DNA from: Naematelia aurantialba
Lineage: Eukaryota; Basidiomycota; Tremellomycetes; Tremellales; Naemateliaceae
NCBI GenBank assembly: GCA_021527695.1
Contig: JAKFAO010000010.1
Span: forward strand, 1,240,001-1,304,000
Length of the DNA: 64,000 nt
Reading direction: 5' to 3'
The notes below the pieces were generated by a model. The model saw only the letters and a program-made list of their open reading frames with translations, searched no databases and was not told the DNA's origin. The translations under genes and the position numbers were made by a program. Shown piece after piece: positions 11,035 to 20,899 of this stretch; position 1 is the stretch's first letter; every line of letters starts with the position of its first letter.

Positions 11035-12086
11035 TCAGACGTCACCCTTACTTCCTGGGGGCTCAATGGATGGTGTTGGGCCCCACCCGAGGGTACTACT
11101 GGCTGAGTCGGGTCCAGCGGTGCTGTCCCCGGGTTTGTCGTTGGCAGAGGGAGGAAGCAGTAGCGGCACAAGCGGCTGGAGGTACTCGTACCCGCTTCGA
11201 AGGTCTGTGACATCGCTGCGCAGCTGCGCGACCTCGCTGCGTAGCTGCTCGACTTCGCTGCGCAGCCCACTGACCGTGTTGTCGGTTCTTGCACATTCGG
11301 TGCGTTGCTGCTCCAGCTCGGAACTGGGCGCTGCATGCTGGTTTCCCGTCGACGACCCTACGGTAGTGCTGCACTGTCAGTTACCTAGAATCGCAAGTGA
11401 CGCTGTGCAATCGCATTGCTCCAAGCAGGCATCACTTACCAATTCCGGCCGGGCAATTGCCTCTCACGCTTTTCGAGAAAGCGTCTGAGTGCTTCGAGGT
11501 GATCTTTCAAGGGATAGACAGGGCAGAAAGAGGCACTACGTGACGGTGCGAGTGTCATGCGCTGCACGACCGTCTCAAGGCAGAGGGTGATATGCTGGCG
11601 CCCCTGTTGGTCAGACAGCGTTCCCTTGCTAATTTGAATTCTGACTCGGTCTGTAAAGTCGTACAAAAACGACTCGAGCTCCATCCCGGAAACCAACAGC
11701 GCGGTTCGCGCCGCATTGGGGGGTGTAGTCGGCTTGAGCGAAACTTGCCTGAAATCCTCCATCAGGTCGTTCAAGTCCTTGTAGTCGATCAGGCTGATCT
11801 TCGGCTCTCCAGTCTTCGAGCGACCTCTCCATTTTTTCCAGCAGCTCACCATTGTATAGCTGTATAAAGACTGTACCAGATATGCGCTGACTCTCAGTCC
11901 AAGCGAGGATTGCAACTCGAGGACCGCAAGCTCTGGGCGGGCGGGCGATGCACTAGGGAGCAGCATTATAACGTCGGTCGCCTGGCCTTCCAGCAGACAA
12001 ACCGCATCCCCCGAGATGCTCCGAGGGCACTCTTCTCGCAAGATGGCGGGGGCATTCCGTTTCGTAACGATGACTGCATGGCACAC
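11035..12086 (-). CDS. Unrecognised coiled-coil protein, 5' end unresolved
   Basis: A 216-codon open frame (11436-12086) contains a well-structured stretch (KISLIDYKDLNDLMEDFRQV ... LESFLYDFTDRVRIQISKG ... HLEALRRFLEKRERQL) that looks helical. It splices through a GTAAGT donor at about 11438 to an acceptor ending in GTGCAG, giving a final exon with three heptads (LRSEVEQ LRSEVAQ LRSDVTD LRSG), a proline-rich patch and a stop at 11035-11037. The frame has no ATG until an internal one in DVIMLLPS, so either translation starts there or an upstream exon lies within 12.1-12.4 kb. I do not recognise the family. The coiled coil suggests oligomerisation; function is unknown. Confidence 0.5.
11196..11267. 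repeat. 21-nt tandem repeat encoding coiled-coil heptads
   Basis: Three and a half diverged 21-nt units. Each encodes one heptad of the form LRSxVxx in the minus-strand orphan gene, so repeat-unit length and heptad length coincide. Confidence 0.8.
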
Positions 12087-12681
12087 GCCGGCTCAGCGTC
12101 CGGGTGCTTCAGCGCGTTCAAGCAGGTTTGTCCTGGTGGCAAACGATGCCTTCTATATCTGGAGTAACGATGTCTTCTGTATCTGTAATACTTGGCCCAG
12201 GCTCTCTGTGCAGCTCCTGTGGAGCAGAAGACAATCAAGCCATACTTTTGACGAGGAGGACTGGACCTTTGTACGCTGCAGTACTGCCTTGGCTCGTCCT
12301 CGCCCCACGTCCACCAAGCACGATAGCGCCTCTTGCACCACCGTGTGCTAGATTGTTACAGTAAGTAAAGACGGTCCGTGCGACACTCATATTACGAATG
12401 GCAGTGGTGCCATGACGGATACCGCCTGGTCAGTTCCGAGTCCCTGAACTCGGGACCAAGTATACACATGTACATTCATTCAAGATGAGCTCTGCCGCAG
12501 CCTTCAGAGGAAAACACTCGGTACGGTAAGACGCACGGACACGCACTCCCTTGGTGGCGAATTCAGCACAAACCGCTCCATCTGAACTAGGGAGAGAGTC
12601 TGTTCAAATCCGTTTTGGCTGGAAACAAGGCGCGCTTCTCATGGTTGACATAGACTTCTCACATGCATCGTATGACAAAGC
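12087..12681. other. Unresolved stretch, possible missing 5' exons
   Basis: About 595 nt between two orphan minus-strand frames. Short coding-like frames exist on both strands between 12100 and 12365, but splice choices are ambiguous. An imperfect hairpin (GTTCCGAGT ... ACTCGGGAC) lies near 12432-12455. No supported gene. Confidence 0.35.
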
Positions 12682-13580
12682 TCATGCATCTATCCCCTTC
12701 CGCGGTTCGCCGGGCTCCCTCCCGGACAAAGTGTGGGTGCCCTGGTCACCTTTGTCATCATCATCCGCTTCTTCACCCAATATAGTCTCCTGTTCAGACC
12801 CAGCAATAGATCTAATGTCAGACTCTTCGCTGGTCTTGGACCGGCTTGATCCTGCACTGGGTAGACTCCACACTGACGTGTCGTCTTCTTCATTGGCGCC
12901 GTAGATGTTCGCAGGGACACCCAAGCCCTCCGCCTCGAATTTTCTAAAGTCTGGTGCGTTCTCTCTTAGAAACCATCTCAGTTGACGCATCTCGCGTTCC
13001 AAGGTCGCGATATCGGCGTTCGTGTTGGTGGCCTGTAGTGACGAGCTCCACCATGAGCGCATACCCGCGATTTCATGCACCTGACGACTTCCACACTTGA
13101 TTTTGGCCGACGACAAGTCATCTCCTCTAAGCCGTCAAACAGCCACCTTATGGACTGGTCAGAATGTTCAGGAACGTACTCCCTCCCCTTCGACAATGCG
13201 CCTGAGATTGTAAGGAGTGCGATGGTAGAAAAGTCCGCTCGAGAGAATTCTTCTCTCTTGTAAGCTTCGTGAGTGAAGCGCATCTGGGTGTGCAACGTCC
13301 CAAGAAGACCGCGAAGGTTTTCAGCCTTGTTTGAGCTCTCACCAAAACGCTTCTTCAGGTCTTGTTCAAGGTCACTTGGCAGGTGGTGCAGCAGCAGTCC
13401 GTTCAGTTTTGCAACTACTTCTCCTGGCGACATTTCCTCGATCTGGCTGGTGATACTAGGGCTTGGCTTGAAGCAGAAGACAGGAGGTGGTGCTGACGTC
13501 GAATCCGACTTTGAGCTCGAGGCTTTACTTCCCCTCCCTTTACCCTTAGCGCCCGAAGAACCTCATCTTGACTCAACTAG
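12682..13580 (-). CDS. Unrecognised protein with helical core and acidic tail, 5' end unresolved
   Basis: Two good frames lie in tandem. The first (downward from about 13570) reads KGKGRGSKASSSK, then ITSQIEEMSPGEVVAKLNGL, LEQDLKKRFGESSNKAENL and EEFSRADFSTIALLTISGAL. The second, after an intron near 13030-13110, reads ATLEREMRQLRWFLRENAPD, then a long acidic/serine-rich tail (GEEADDDDKGDQG), with the stop at 12682-12684. The short ORF just upstream (TAIVLYEALQNPLFAMLK) may be an earlier exon joined by an intron near 13560-13625. No domain is recognised. The layout (helical segment, then low-complexity tail) resembles the neighbouring orphan at 11.0-12.1 kb, but I cannot align the two with confidence. 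Confidence 0.42.
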
Positions 13581-13602
13581 GAGAGCGATAAGGTGAATAG
13601 TC

Positions 13603-14796
13603 TCAAAAATGCGACAGACCCACTTTGAGCATTGCAAAGAGCGGATTCTGCAACGCTTCATATAGGACTATCGCGGTGGGCTTCCTCGGGCAAAACCGCT
13701 CAAACCAGCAACCGCCTTCCGAGGATGACGCCGATATCCCTTGCAGGACAAGGGACGAAGCAAGAGGTGAACGTACGTGGCGATCGTCACCATTCATGAC
13801 GGGTGGAGGATGCTTCCTTCCTCGTTTTTGCCAGAGCAAGCTGTGCTGTGCATGAGGGCTCCGCGAAGAAGTCGTAGGAAGCAAACAATCTGGAGAGAGA
13901 AGGCCCCGACCCCTCGAAGTTTGTCGATCAAGAAGAGCCTATTCTCGCTGCACAATCTCGCCTAGGCTGTGTATACCGAAGAGCCAGAGTCAGCCAGTTT
14001 CCCAGGCTGCCAATTCCCTTGAGGCGTGAGGTCGAGTCTCTGGAGTGATGGGAAATCTCGAACCGCCTGCATCGTTGTTCCGCCACATCCATGATTCAGT
14101 TCCGATATTAGTAGCCTTGTAGGGCGAGTGTGTTCTAAGCCAAGGACGTTCGCTCGCACAGCTTCTCATTGGCCAAACTCGTTAGAATCTTGTGGAGTCC
14201 CCATGACGATGTTCCAAGGAATGGCAGCGAGCTGGAGTGTCAAGGCAACCGAGCAGTCGCGCCTCGTGAAAGGGTTGCATGACTGGCGAAGCCAGAGGAC
14301 AGGAAAGGAGGACACAGCTTCTCGCACGGATCGTCCCCGAGTTACCCATGTATGGCACATGAGATACCTGAGTCGTCCAAGGATAAGACCCAGTCATGTT
14401 CTGCGAGTGCGACATGGCCAGACCGGGTATGCGGATGGTCCTCGTGACCCTCCCAGCAAGAAAGTGCGCACTCGTACATCTGAGCCATTGACAGACTTGC
14501 CTCGCTCGCTTCGGTCATCTTCCAGCGTGCTGCGGCCCATGCTTCAAAGCATCCGCATTTGAGGTCCGTCATGGCTAGATTGCGGACAATATCAGTCTTT
14601 GGCCGGTCTCCTCCAGTGTGTGCGCAGTCCTCTTGGCCAGACATTTTCGTCAGGCACTGGAGACACTCGAGCACCTGGCTATCACAGTCATCAAGGCCGA
14701 AACCTTCAACGCGTGACTTATCGACGTGAGGAGTCTGTAGAGAGCTTGGAAATCCGTTACATGCCCAAAAGATGTCACATGATGCTACACCGACGA
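13603..14796 (-). other. Fragmented coding-like reading frames, possible orphan gene or decayed copy
   Basis: Several minus-strand stretches look coding but fall in different frames: SENRLFLIDKLRGVGAFSLQ (about 13.9 kb), IGSLGNWLTLALRYTQPRRD (about 14.0 kb), LHKILTSLANEKLCERTSLA (about 14.1 kb) and a 120-codon frame with MTDLKCGCFEAWAAARWKMT and MAQMYECALSCWEGHEDH (14342-14720). I could not join them into one confident model. They may be exons of one or two lineage-specific genes, with the 12.7-13.6 kb gene as the 3' part, or remnants of a decaying paralog. Confidence 0.3.
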
Positions 14797-16639
14797 TCAC
14801 CAGAATTGCGTCAGATCAGGATGTACGCCGTCCCTCGACCTGAGCAGCACGATATTGCTAGAAGTCGTCGAAAACTGTTTTCAATCAGCATCAGCATCTT
14901 CATCCCATTTCCCCTTGGCTATCACAACACCGCACTCACCCCGTTCCCGACAAACACTCCTGCCCGCCTTGCAATCTCCATATCCACCGCGACTCCTACT
15001 TCTCGGTCCTGCCAGTCTGGGTATATATCGCGCTGCCCTACGAACACCTGGTCCCACCCTTCCGACTGCAGCCACATGCGGATCTCCTCTGCCCACGAGT
15101 TATCGGCGTCCGTGAGGATGTAGATGCTCCGCAGCAGCGGGTGATTTTTGCGCATCCGTCTCGCCCGTGCGATGATCTCGAGAGTTTGAGGTAAACATTT
15201 GGCTCGATACAGACCCATTCGGGCGGCTTCCACCATGTCCGATGGAGGCGGGACGTTCTCGTTCCCGGGCAGCAAGGGGAGTTTGTTGAATGACACGAAC
15301 GGCCTGAGTGGAGTGAGTGGCTGACCGCGATCTTCACATGGAGGCTAAGAGACTTACGCAGAACGCATGCCTTTCTCCTCACACACGGCCTCCCATTCTG
15401 GTCCTCTCCGCAGATGCAGCGCGAGTATATGCCGCCACATGCTCGTACTATATGGCTCTGCCTCCGCATGGGCGATCCGGTCCAGGTCGTACAGCGCACC
15501 GTCCCGTGCGAGCTTGGGCATAGCGCGATTGATGATGGCCAGAACGGTCGGAGAGAATGCAAAGTGCTTCATCACGGGAGAACGGATGAACGATTCATAC
15601 AGCTCGAGCGGGGCTTGCGAGTCGAAGAAACTAGCTCGCTTTAGTGTTCATGTTCCTGAAGCGATATGGCATAAGCGTCCGACTCACGGGTCGTCAAACA
15701 CCTCTCCCTCTATCCGGATACACCCGACGTCGCTCCCTGCCAGCAGCACTTGGAGCTGGTGTATCCTCGCTTGGCCGTCGGCAACCTAGCGTGATCCCAG
15801 TCATCGCCGTGAATAGGAGTACACCCGCTCGTGGCGACGGCAAACGGTGGAGTAGTAGGATGCACTTCCATAAGCCCGACCCTCTCTAATGGCTCACGGG
15901 ACAGCTCGTGGTGATTTGAAGTACGCCTCAAACCCTGATATGACGGTCGCTACAAAGGCAGATAATGGAATCTGCGATGAATGCCAGGGGAACGATGTCA
16001 GTCGGAACGGCACCCACTGCGAGTCAGCAGTAAATCAAACAGGTAGCTCACAACTCGGTCTTGGACGAATGGTTCGTAGGCTAGAGACCGATTTCCGAGC
16101 ACGGCGAGGTGGTGTTGCAGTCTATTGTCAGAATGGAGCCGTCCGGGAGACCTCACAAGACACGCTGAAGCTTAACATATCAGCCATGAACTAACACACA
16201 AACTCACCTGGTGGTTGAACCCTGGTAGGTCCGATGAGTATGGTGACTATGTGACAGTGTGATTGTGTGTGTGCTTACCTGTTCCCTGGGGCACGTCAAA
16301 CCTGCAGCCATGTCAGTCGGATCCTCAACCCAGTCGGACCTGTACGCACTTTACATACCGCCCGGCCTTGCCCTCGCCGTATCGCACGTCGTCGTACAGC
16401 TGGGGCAGATTGCGTTCGATACGCGCCTCGACCGCATAGCTAGGTGGGAACGGCGGGCTCGGGTGGAACGTCAACAGCCCAATGATCAGCAGCAGCACGA
16501 CGCCAAGGCGGAGCTGAGGTCGGCGAAAAATCGCTCCGAGCGAGGGGATGCCGCGGGGCAAATTGGATTTGAGGTGGTCGAGATGCACAGTGTCGATGGC
16601 TATCGGTGGACCGAGGGGGTTGGGCACCGTGATCCGCAT
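14797..16639 (-). CDS. O-fucosyltransferase-like type II membrane glycosyltransferase
   Basis: The start chosen is ATG 16639 (MRITVPNPLGPPIAID); an in-frame ATG at 16846 is possible. A cytosolic tail of about 45 residues precedes one membrane segment (LRLGVVLLLIIGLLTF), then a lumenal domain: GRYVKFDVPQGTGFNHQ, LLQHHLAVLGNRSLAYEPF, HILALHLRRGPEWEAVCEEK (the R-G 'HLRRGD'-type motif), SIYILTDADNSWAEEIRMWL, VDMEIARRAGVFVGNGFSTT and SSNIVLLRSRDG, with stop at 14797-14799. HxRRG plus the terminal 'FVGNGxSSxTSNVVxLR' pattern are typical of the fungal branch of the GDP-fucose O-fucosyltransferase fold. A Golgi/ER location and nucleotide-sugar transfer are inferred; donor sugar and acceptor are unknown. 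The gene has about eight exons; the donor after GFNHQ is best taken 8 nt downstream of the obvious GTGAGT to keep frame. Confidence 0.75.
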
Positions 16640-16984
16640 CCTGGCACACTGCTTGCTGGGGCCAAGAGTACGAGCCAAACGCAAGGTAAATAAGATGTCT
16701 TGGTGGGCGGAGAATATAGGCAGACCCGGGACGCGTGAGAAGGCGCGAGGCTCGTTGGCACATGTAATGGCGGAGCTCCCCGGGGGAGGTGCCGCGGTCA
16801 TGCATCGGCATTGCAGCACATTAGCATCAGCATACAGCTCATGCATCTCCGCTCATTCTCGAACATTGCTCAGGCGCATGGCCTACTGCGAAACTGACCG
16901 ATCGAGACGGTTGCATCACGACGAAAGGAAAGCTGTGAAAGCGACCGCTCTATGCGTCTGCCCCTTCCTCGGAGACACTTCAGG
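16640..16984. promoter_or_regulatory. Shared divergent upstream region, glycosyltransferase / DUF255 gene
   Basis: 345 nt between outward-facing start codons (less if the glycosyltransferase starts at 16846). It must contain both promoters. No specific element is claimed. Confidence 0.45.
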
Positions 16985-19900
16985 ATGTCCACAACGATGC
17001 CTGCACTTCCGCTGAGGAATGTCCTGGCCAACAGCAAGTCACCGTACCTCCTGCAGCACAAGGATAACCCGGTCGCCGTGAGTGCAAATCCGTGGGCCTT
17101 GCCCTATCAGTGACTCTGTGGCTTCTATACTGAGCGTGTGCAGTGGCAGGAATTCACGCCCGAGACGATTTCTCTGGCTCGACAGCTGAACCGGCCCATC
17201 TTCCTCAGTTCTGGCTACTCGGCTTGTCACTGGTAGGTGATAGCGCTTATACTGACTCCAGCCTCAAGGTGGATGAACTGACGATCTGGTGCCACAGGTG
17301 CCATGTGTTGGCGCACGAGTCGTTCGAGAATGAGGACACTGCAAAGATCATGAATGAGCATTTCGTGAACATCAAGATCGACAGAGAAGAGAGACCAGAC
17401 GTGGACAGGATGTACATGACGTATCTGCAGGTATGCTGTGTGCTAGCGGACTTGGCAAAGCTGATCGCGCTTCAAGGCCACGAGCGGGGGCGGTGGTTGG
17501 CCAATGTCGATCTGTGAGTCAACGCTTTGCCAGTGCTGAGCATGTCGCATACTGATGATATCAAGTCATGACGCCCAATCTGGAGCCGTTCTTCGCGGGT
17601 ATGCTAATGGCCACAAACACGAGCATAGTATTGCGACTAGCTGATATGCACCAGGGACGTACTTCCCTCCCGCGAGGTTTCGCTCGCTTCTGGTCCGCCT
17701 GGCTGAATTATGGGAAGACGACCGAGAGCAGTGCGAGGCCCTTGGGAAGAACGTCATTGAGAGTCTGAAAGATATGACTGCTAGTGTAGGTTCGCCTCTT
17801 ATTTGACCGTCTCTAGCTTACGGTTCATAGTCGTCACGGACTCCACCGTCTCTTAGCGCCATACTCTCTACTCGACCCGGCGAGAACGTATACCAGCACC
17901 TCGCCAAAACGTACGATCCGCGGTACGGGGGATTCTCGAAGACTGGCCCAAAGTTTCCAAGCTGCAGCTTGACCCTTGAGCCTCTTGCTCGACTAGCAGC
18001 GTACGGCGATGAAGACCAGAAAGACCACGCCCAAGAGATGGGGGTACGGATGTTAAGGGGAATCTGGGACGGCGGGATCCACGACTGGGTCGGTGGCGGA
18101 GTCGCTAGATACAGCGTGGACGAGAAGTGGATCGTCCCGCACTTTGAGAAGATGCTGTACGTTCCTCTCCCTCATTGTCTCGCTTTGTGGCACAAGCTGA
18201 CGAGGTGGGGTGGTTGATAGGTACGACCAAGCGCAGCTCGTATCGAGTGCGCTGGATTTTGCTTTGATCAGCGAGCCGGACTCGGCCGATCGACGGTTGT
18301 GCTTCGACCTCGCAGCTGACGTATTGGAGTACTCGTTACGGGACCTGCTAAGCCCCGAAGGAGCCTTCTGGAGCGCCGAGGACGCGGATTCGGCTCCTCA
18401 GCCAGGCGCAAAGAAGTCTGGTAAGGCTTTACTGCGTACATACATCTTCGCTGATCATTGATGCTTGACATGCAGAGGGCGCGTTCTACATCTGGTCCTG
18501 GGATGAGATTGAAAAGCTACTAGGAGACGACCAGCGGGTGTTTGCTTATCTCTTCGGGCTGGCGTCCGATGGCAACGTCGACCTCGTCCATGACATGCAT
18601 GGAGAGATGCGCGGCAAGGTCAGTCGTTGGTTACTCGCCCAGTGCCAGGCTGAAGAGAAGAAGAATATTCTGTTTCAGGCGCACACAAGCTCCGAGACGG
18701 CGATGCATTTTGGCATCACCATGTCAGAGGTCGAAAGCATCAAGAGCAGGAGCCTAGCGAAGCTCAAGAAGTGGCGAGACAAACACCGAGAGCGCCCTGG
18801 TCTCGACGACAAGGTGGGTCCAGTCGCCTGTTCTCGCTCTCGTCACCGTTCATCGACATGATCACTCACAAACCAGATTCTGACATCATGGAACGGCCTT
18901 ATGGTGCGTGAACTTGACCCTCTGCGCACGTTGTTTCTGACTGGTTATATGTAGCTCACGGCGCTGGCTAAAGCCCATACGGCTCTGCCGACCTCATATG
19001 CTATTCACGGGCGCCTGCTTCCCGCCGCACAATCGACCATCGCTTTCCTCCGCCGAGAGATGTACGACCCCGCAACGCACACTCTGTACCGCTCGTTTCG
19101 ACATGGCCGGGGCCCAAAGGCCCAGACGGACGATTATGCCTTCTTGGTAAAAGGGCTTCTAGACGTGTTCGAAGCGACAGGGGAGGATGAGTATCTAGCA
19201 TGGGCGGTGGAGCTGCAGCAAGAGCAGCAGAAGCTGTTTTGGGACGAAGAGGGGGGAGGATGGTGGGCTTGTAGAGAGGATGCGGGGGTGCTGGTGCGCA
19301 TGAAAGACTCGCAGGTGAGCGGCTGTCTGGGACCTGTGCCGAGCGTGGTCGTTCTTGCCTCTGGATGCGCGTCTCGTGTTTCGCATGGGGAGGAGGGCCG
19401 TTCTGCCTCATTCAGCTGCCTGTTGTCTAGCTACCACTCACTATCCAATATTACCTCGGCATCCAGCAAGTATTCGACGGAATGTATAGGCGGAAGGGTG
19501 CGTGGCTGAGGCGCTGACCTGGAATAGGACGGCGCTGAACCTTCCGCAACAAGCATCTCAGCGCTCAACCTCTCCCGCCTCTCGCTGCTCCATTCAGAGA
19601 TGTACGAGCAGTACGAATCCCTCGCGGAGCGGACGTACGTCTCCATCGGGGCCGAGTTAAAGCAGGTCCCCAGGGCCTTTGGCACCAGCGTTGCGGGGTT
19701 GGTGGATCTTGAGCGGGGGTATCGCGAGGTGCGCGCTACTTTCCATACTGATGTCGTCTTCTTCACGCTCACTCGTCTCTTCCTCCGCCTAACGCTTCTC
19801 TTCCCACTTGCCCTTCACCCTTCACTTCACCCTTCACTTTGTATCGACTGCCTCTTCACTCGTCCATCCTCCTTGTCTGCCTCCTCACCCTCCGTCTCCA

Positions 19901-20309
19901 CCCCGTGGTCACAGTACTCGCTGCCACGATACGAACTGACCCGCGGCAGTACATCATCACCGGCCCCTCGTCCGACTCGACGACGCAACAGCTCCTCGCC
20001 CTCGTACATTCGCAATACCGCCCTTCCGGAGTAATCATTCGCCTCGATCCGGCCAAATCCTACACCCACCTCGTAGCCCTCAACTCGACGGTCAAAGCTC
20101 TCTTGGAGGACAAGACTGTGAGTTTGAGTCTGGGCGGTGGCGGAGATGGAGGCGGCGGCGGAGGTGGAGGCGGTGGCTTGAATACGAGTGAGAGAGGGAG
20201 CATCGGGGCAGAGCGGCCCGGTCTGCGGATTTGTGAGGGCGGGGTGTGCGGGCTGCCACTCTGGTCTGTAGACGATGCGAGGCGTGCACTGGCACGGCCC
20301 GACGACTGA
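16985..20309 (+). CDS. DUF255 / SPATA20-like thioredoxin-fold protein (YyaL family)
   Basis: Start ATG 16985 ([20 protein letters not shown]) leads into the family's N-terminus 'N.L..e.SpYLlqHa.nPV.W'. A redox-type CHWC motif sits in [18 protein letters not shown], split by an intron, followed by [20 protein letters not shown]. Downstream are [20 protein letters not shown], the (alpha/alpha)6-barrel part ([61 protein letters not shown]) and YALHGRLL-type elements. About 750 residues, over ten exons. The C-terminus carries a poly-Gly run (about 20134-20180). Family function is poorly known: thioredoxin domain fused to a cellobiose-2-epimerase-like barrel, linked to redox or sperm biology in animals. 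The intron at about 19.73-19.91 kb is pyrimidine-rich and its exact borders are uncertain. Confidence 0.86.
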
Positions 20310-20899
20310 GCAGGGTCAGCCAAGGCCATCCACTGACTGCTCGACTATCTCACGGCCATCCGAAGACCGCTCGAGTGCTCCATGTCTCCAGTGTCTCGAC
20401 TGTCCATACGAGTATACCCGACAATCTCTCCAACTTGTTGTAGCCACTTGCCTCTTGTACCTGATAATGAGTTATTTGTGTTTGATTATGCACGGTATTA
20501 TTATATGTACTCCACCCGCTCCTCTCACCGAGCGAGGCCGCACTGATCCAAACTGTCCTGTGTACGCTGCTAGAAAGAATCCCGTATATAGTGCTGAAGA
20601 TGGAAACGTCTCAGACACGTCCCAGAGAGCAGACGCCCTCGAACACCATGTTGCACCGGCTGCACGGTGGCGGCGTGAATGATGCATCGATATCTTATCA
20701 AAAGTCCATAAACATGATCATGCAGCGTGCGCGCCTAGCGCGTGTCCGTACGTCTCTGCTTCTGCCTCACGCGTCACGGTCATCACAGTCCTGCGCGGTT
20801 TATCGTGGCTGAGAGAGGCAAGCGTGGAAGGGGTGGGGAATCTATGTGGCTATGCGGGTCGTCGTTGAGGATGAGGGGTAAGGGTTTCGGGTGTCAGGC
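20310..20899. other. Intergenic between convergent genes
   Basis: About 590 nt of 3' flanks of the DUF255 gene (+) and FKS1 (-). AATAAA-like and A/T-rich words occur around 20460-20510. No gene seen. Confidence 0.5.

Noticed and set aside
12104..12364. Plus-strand frame with SSCGAEDNQAILL in the orphan block
   Set aside because: Short, without conserved features, and competing with equally plausible minus-strand exons.
16100..16215. Apparent frame break in the O-fucosyltransferase-like gene after GFNHQ
   Set aside because: Using the donor GTGTGT 8 nt downstream instead of GTGAGT restores the frame into LLQHHLAVLG, so no pseudogene call is needed.
20060..20329. Poly-proline minus-strand frame
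   Set aside because: Antisense of the poly-Gly run in the DUF255 protein.
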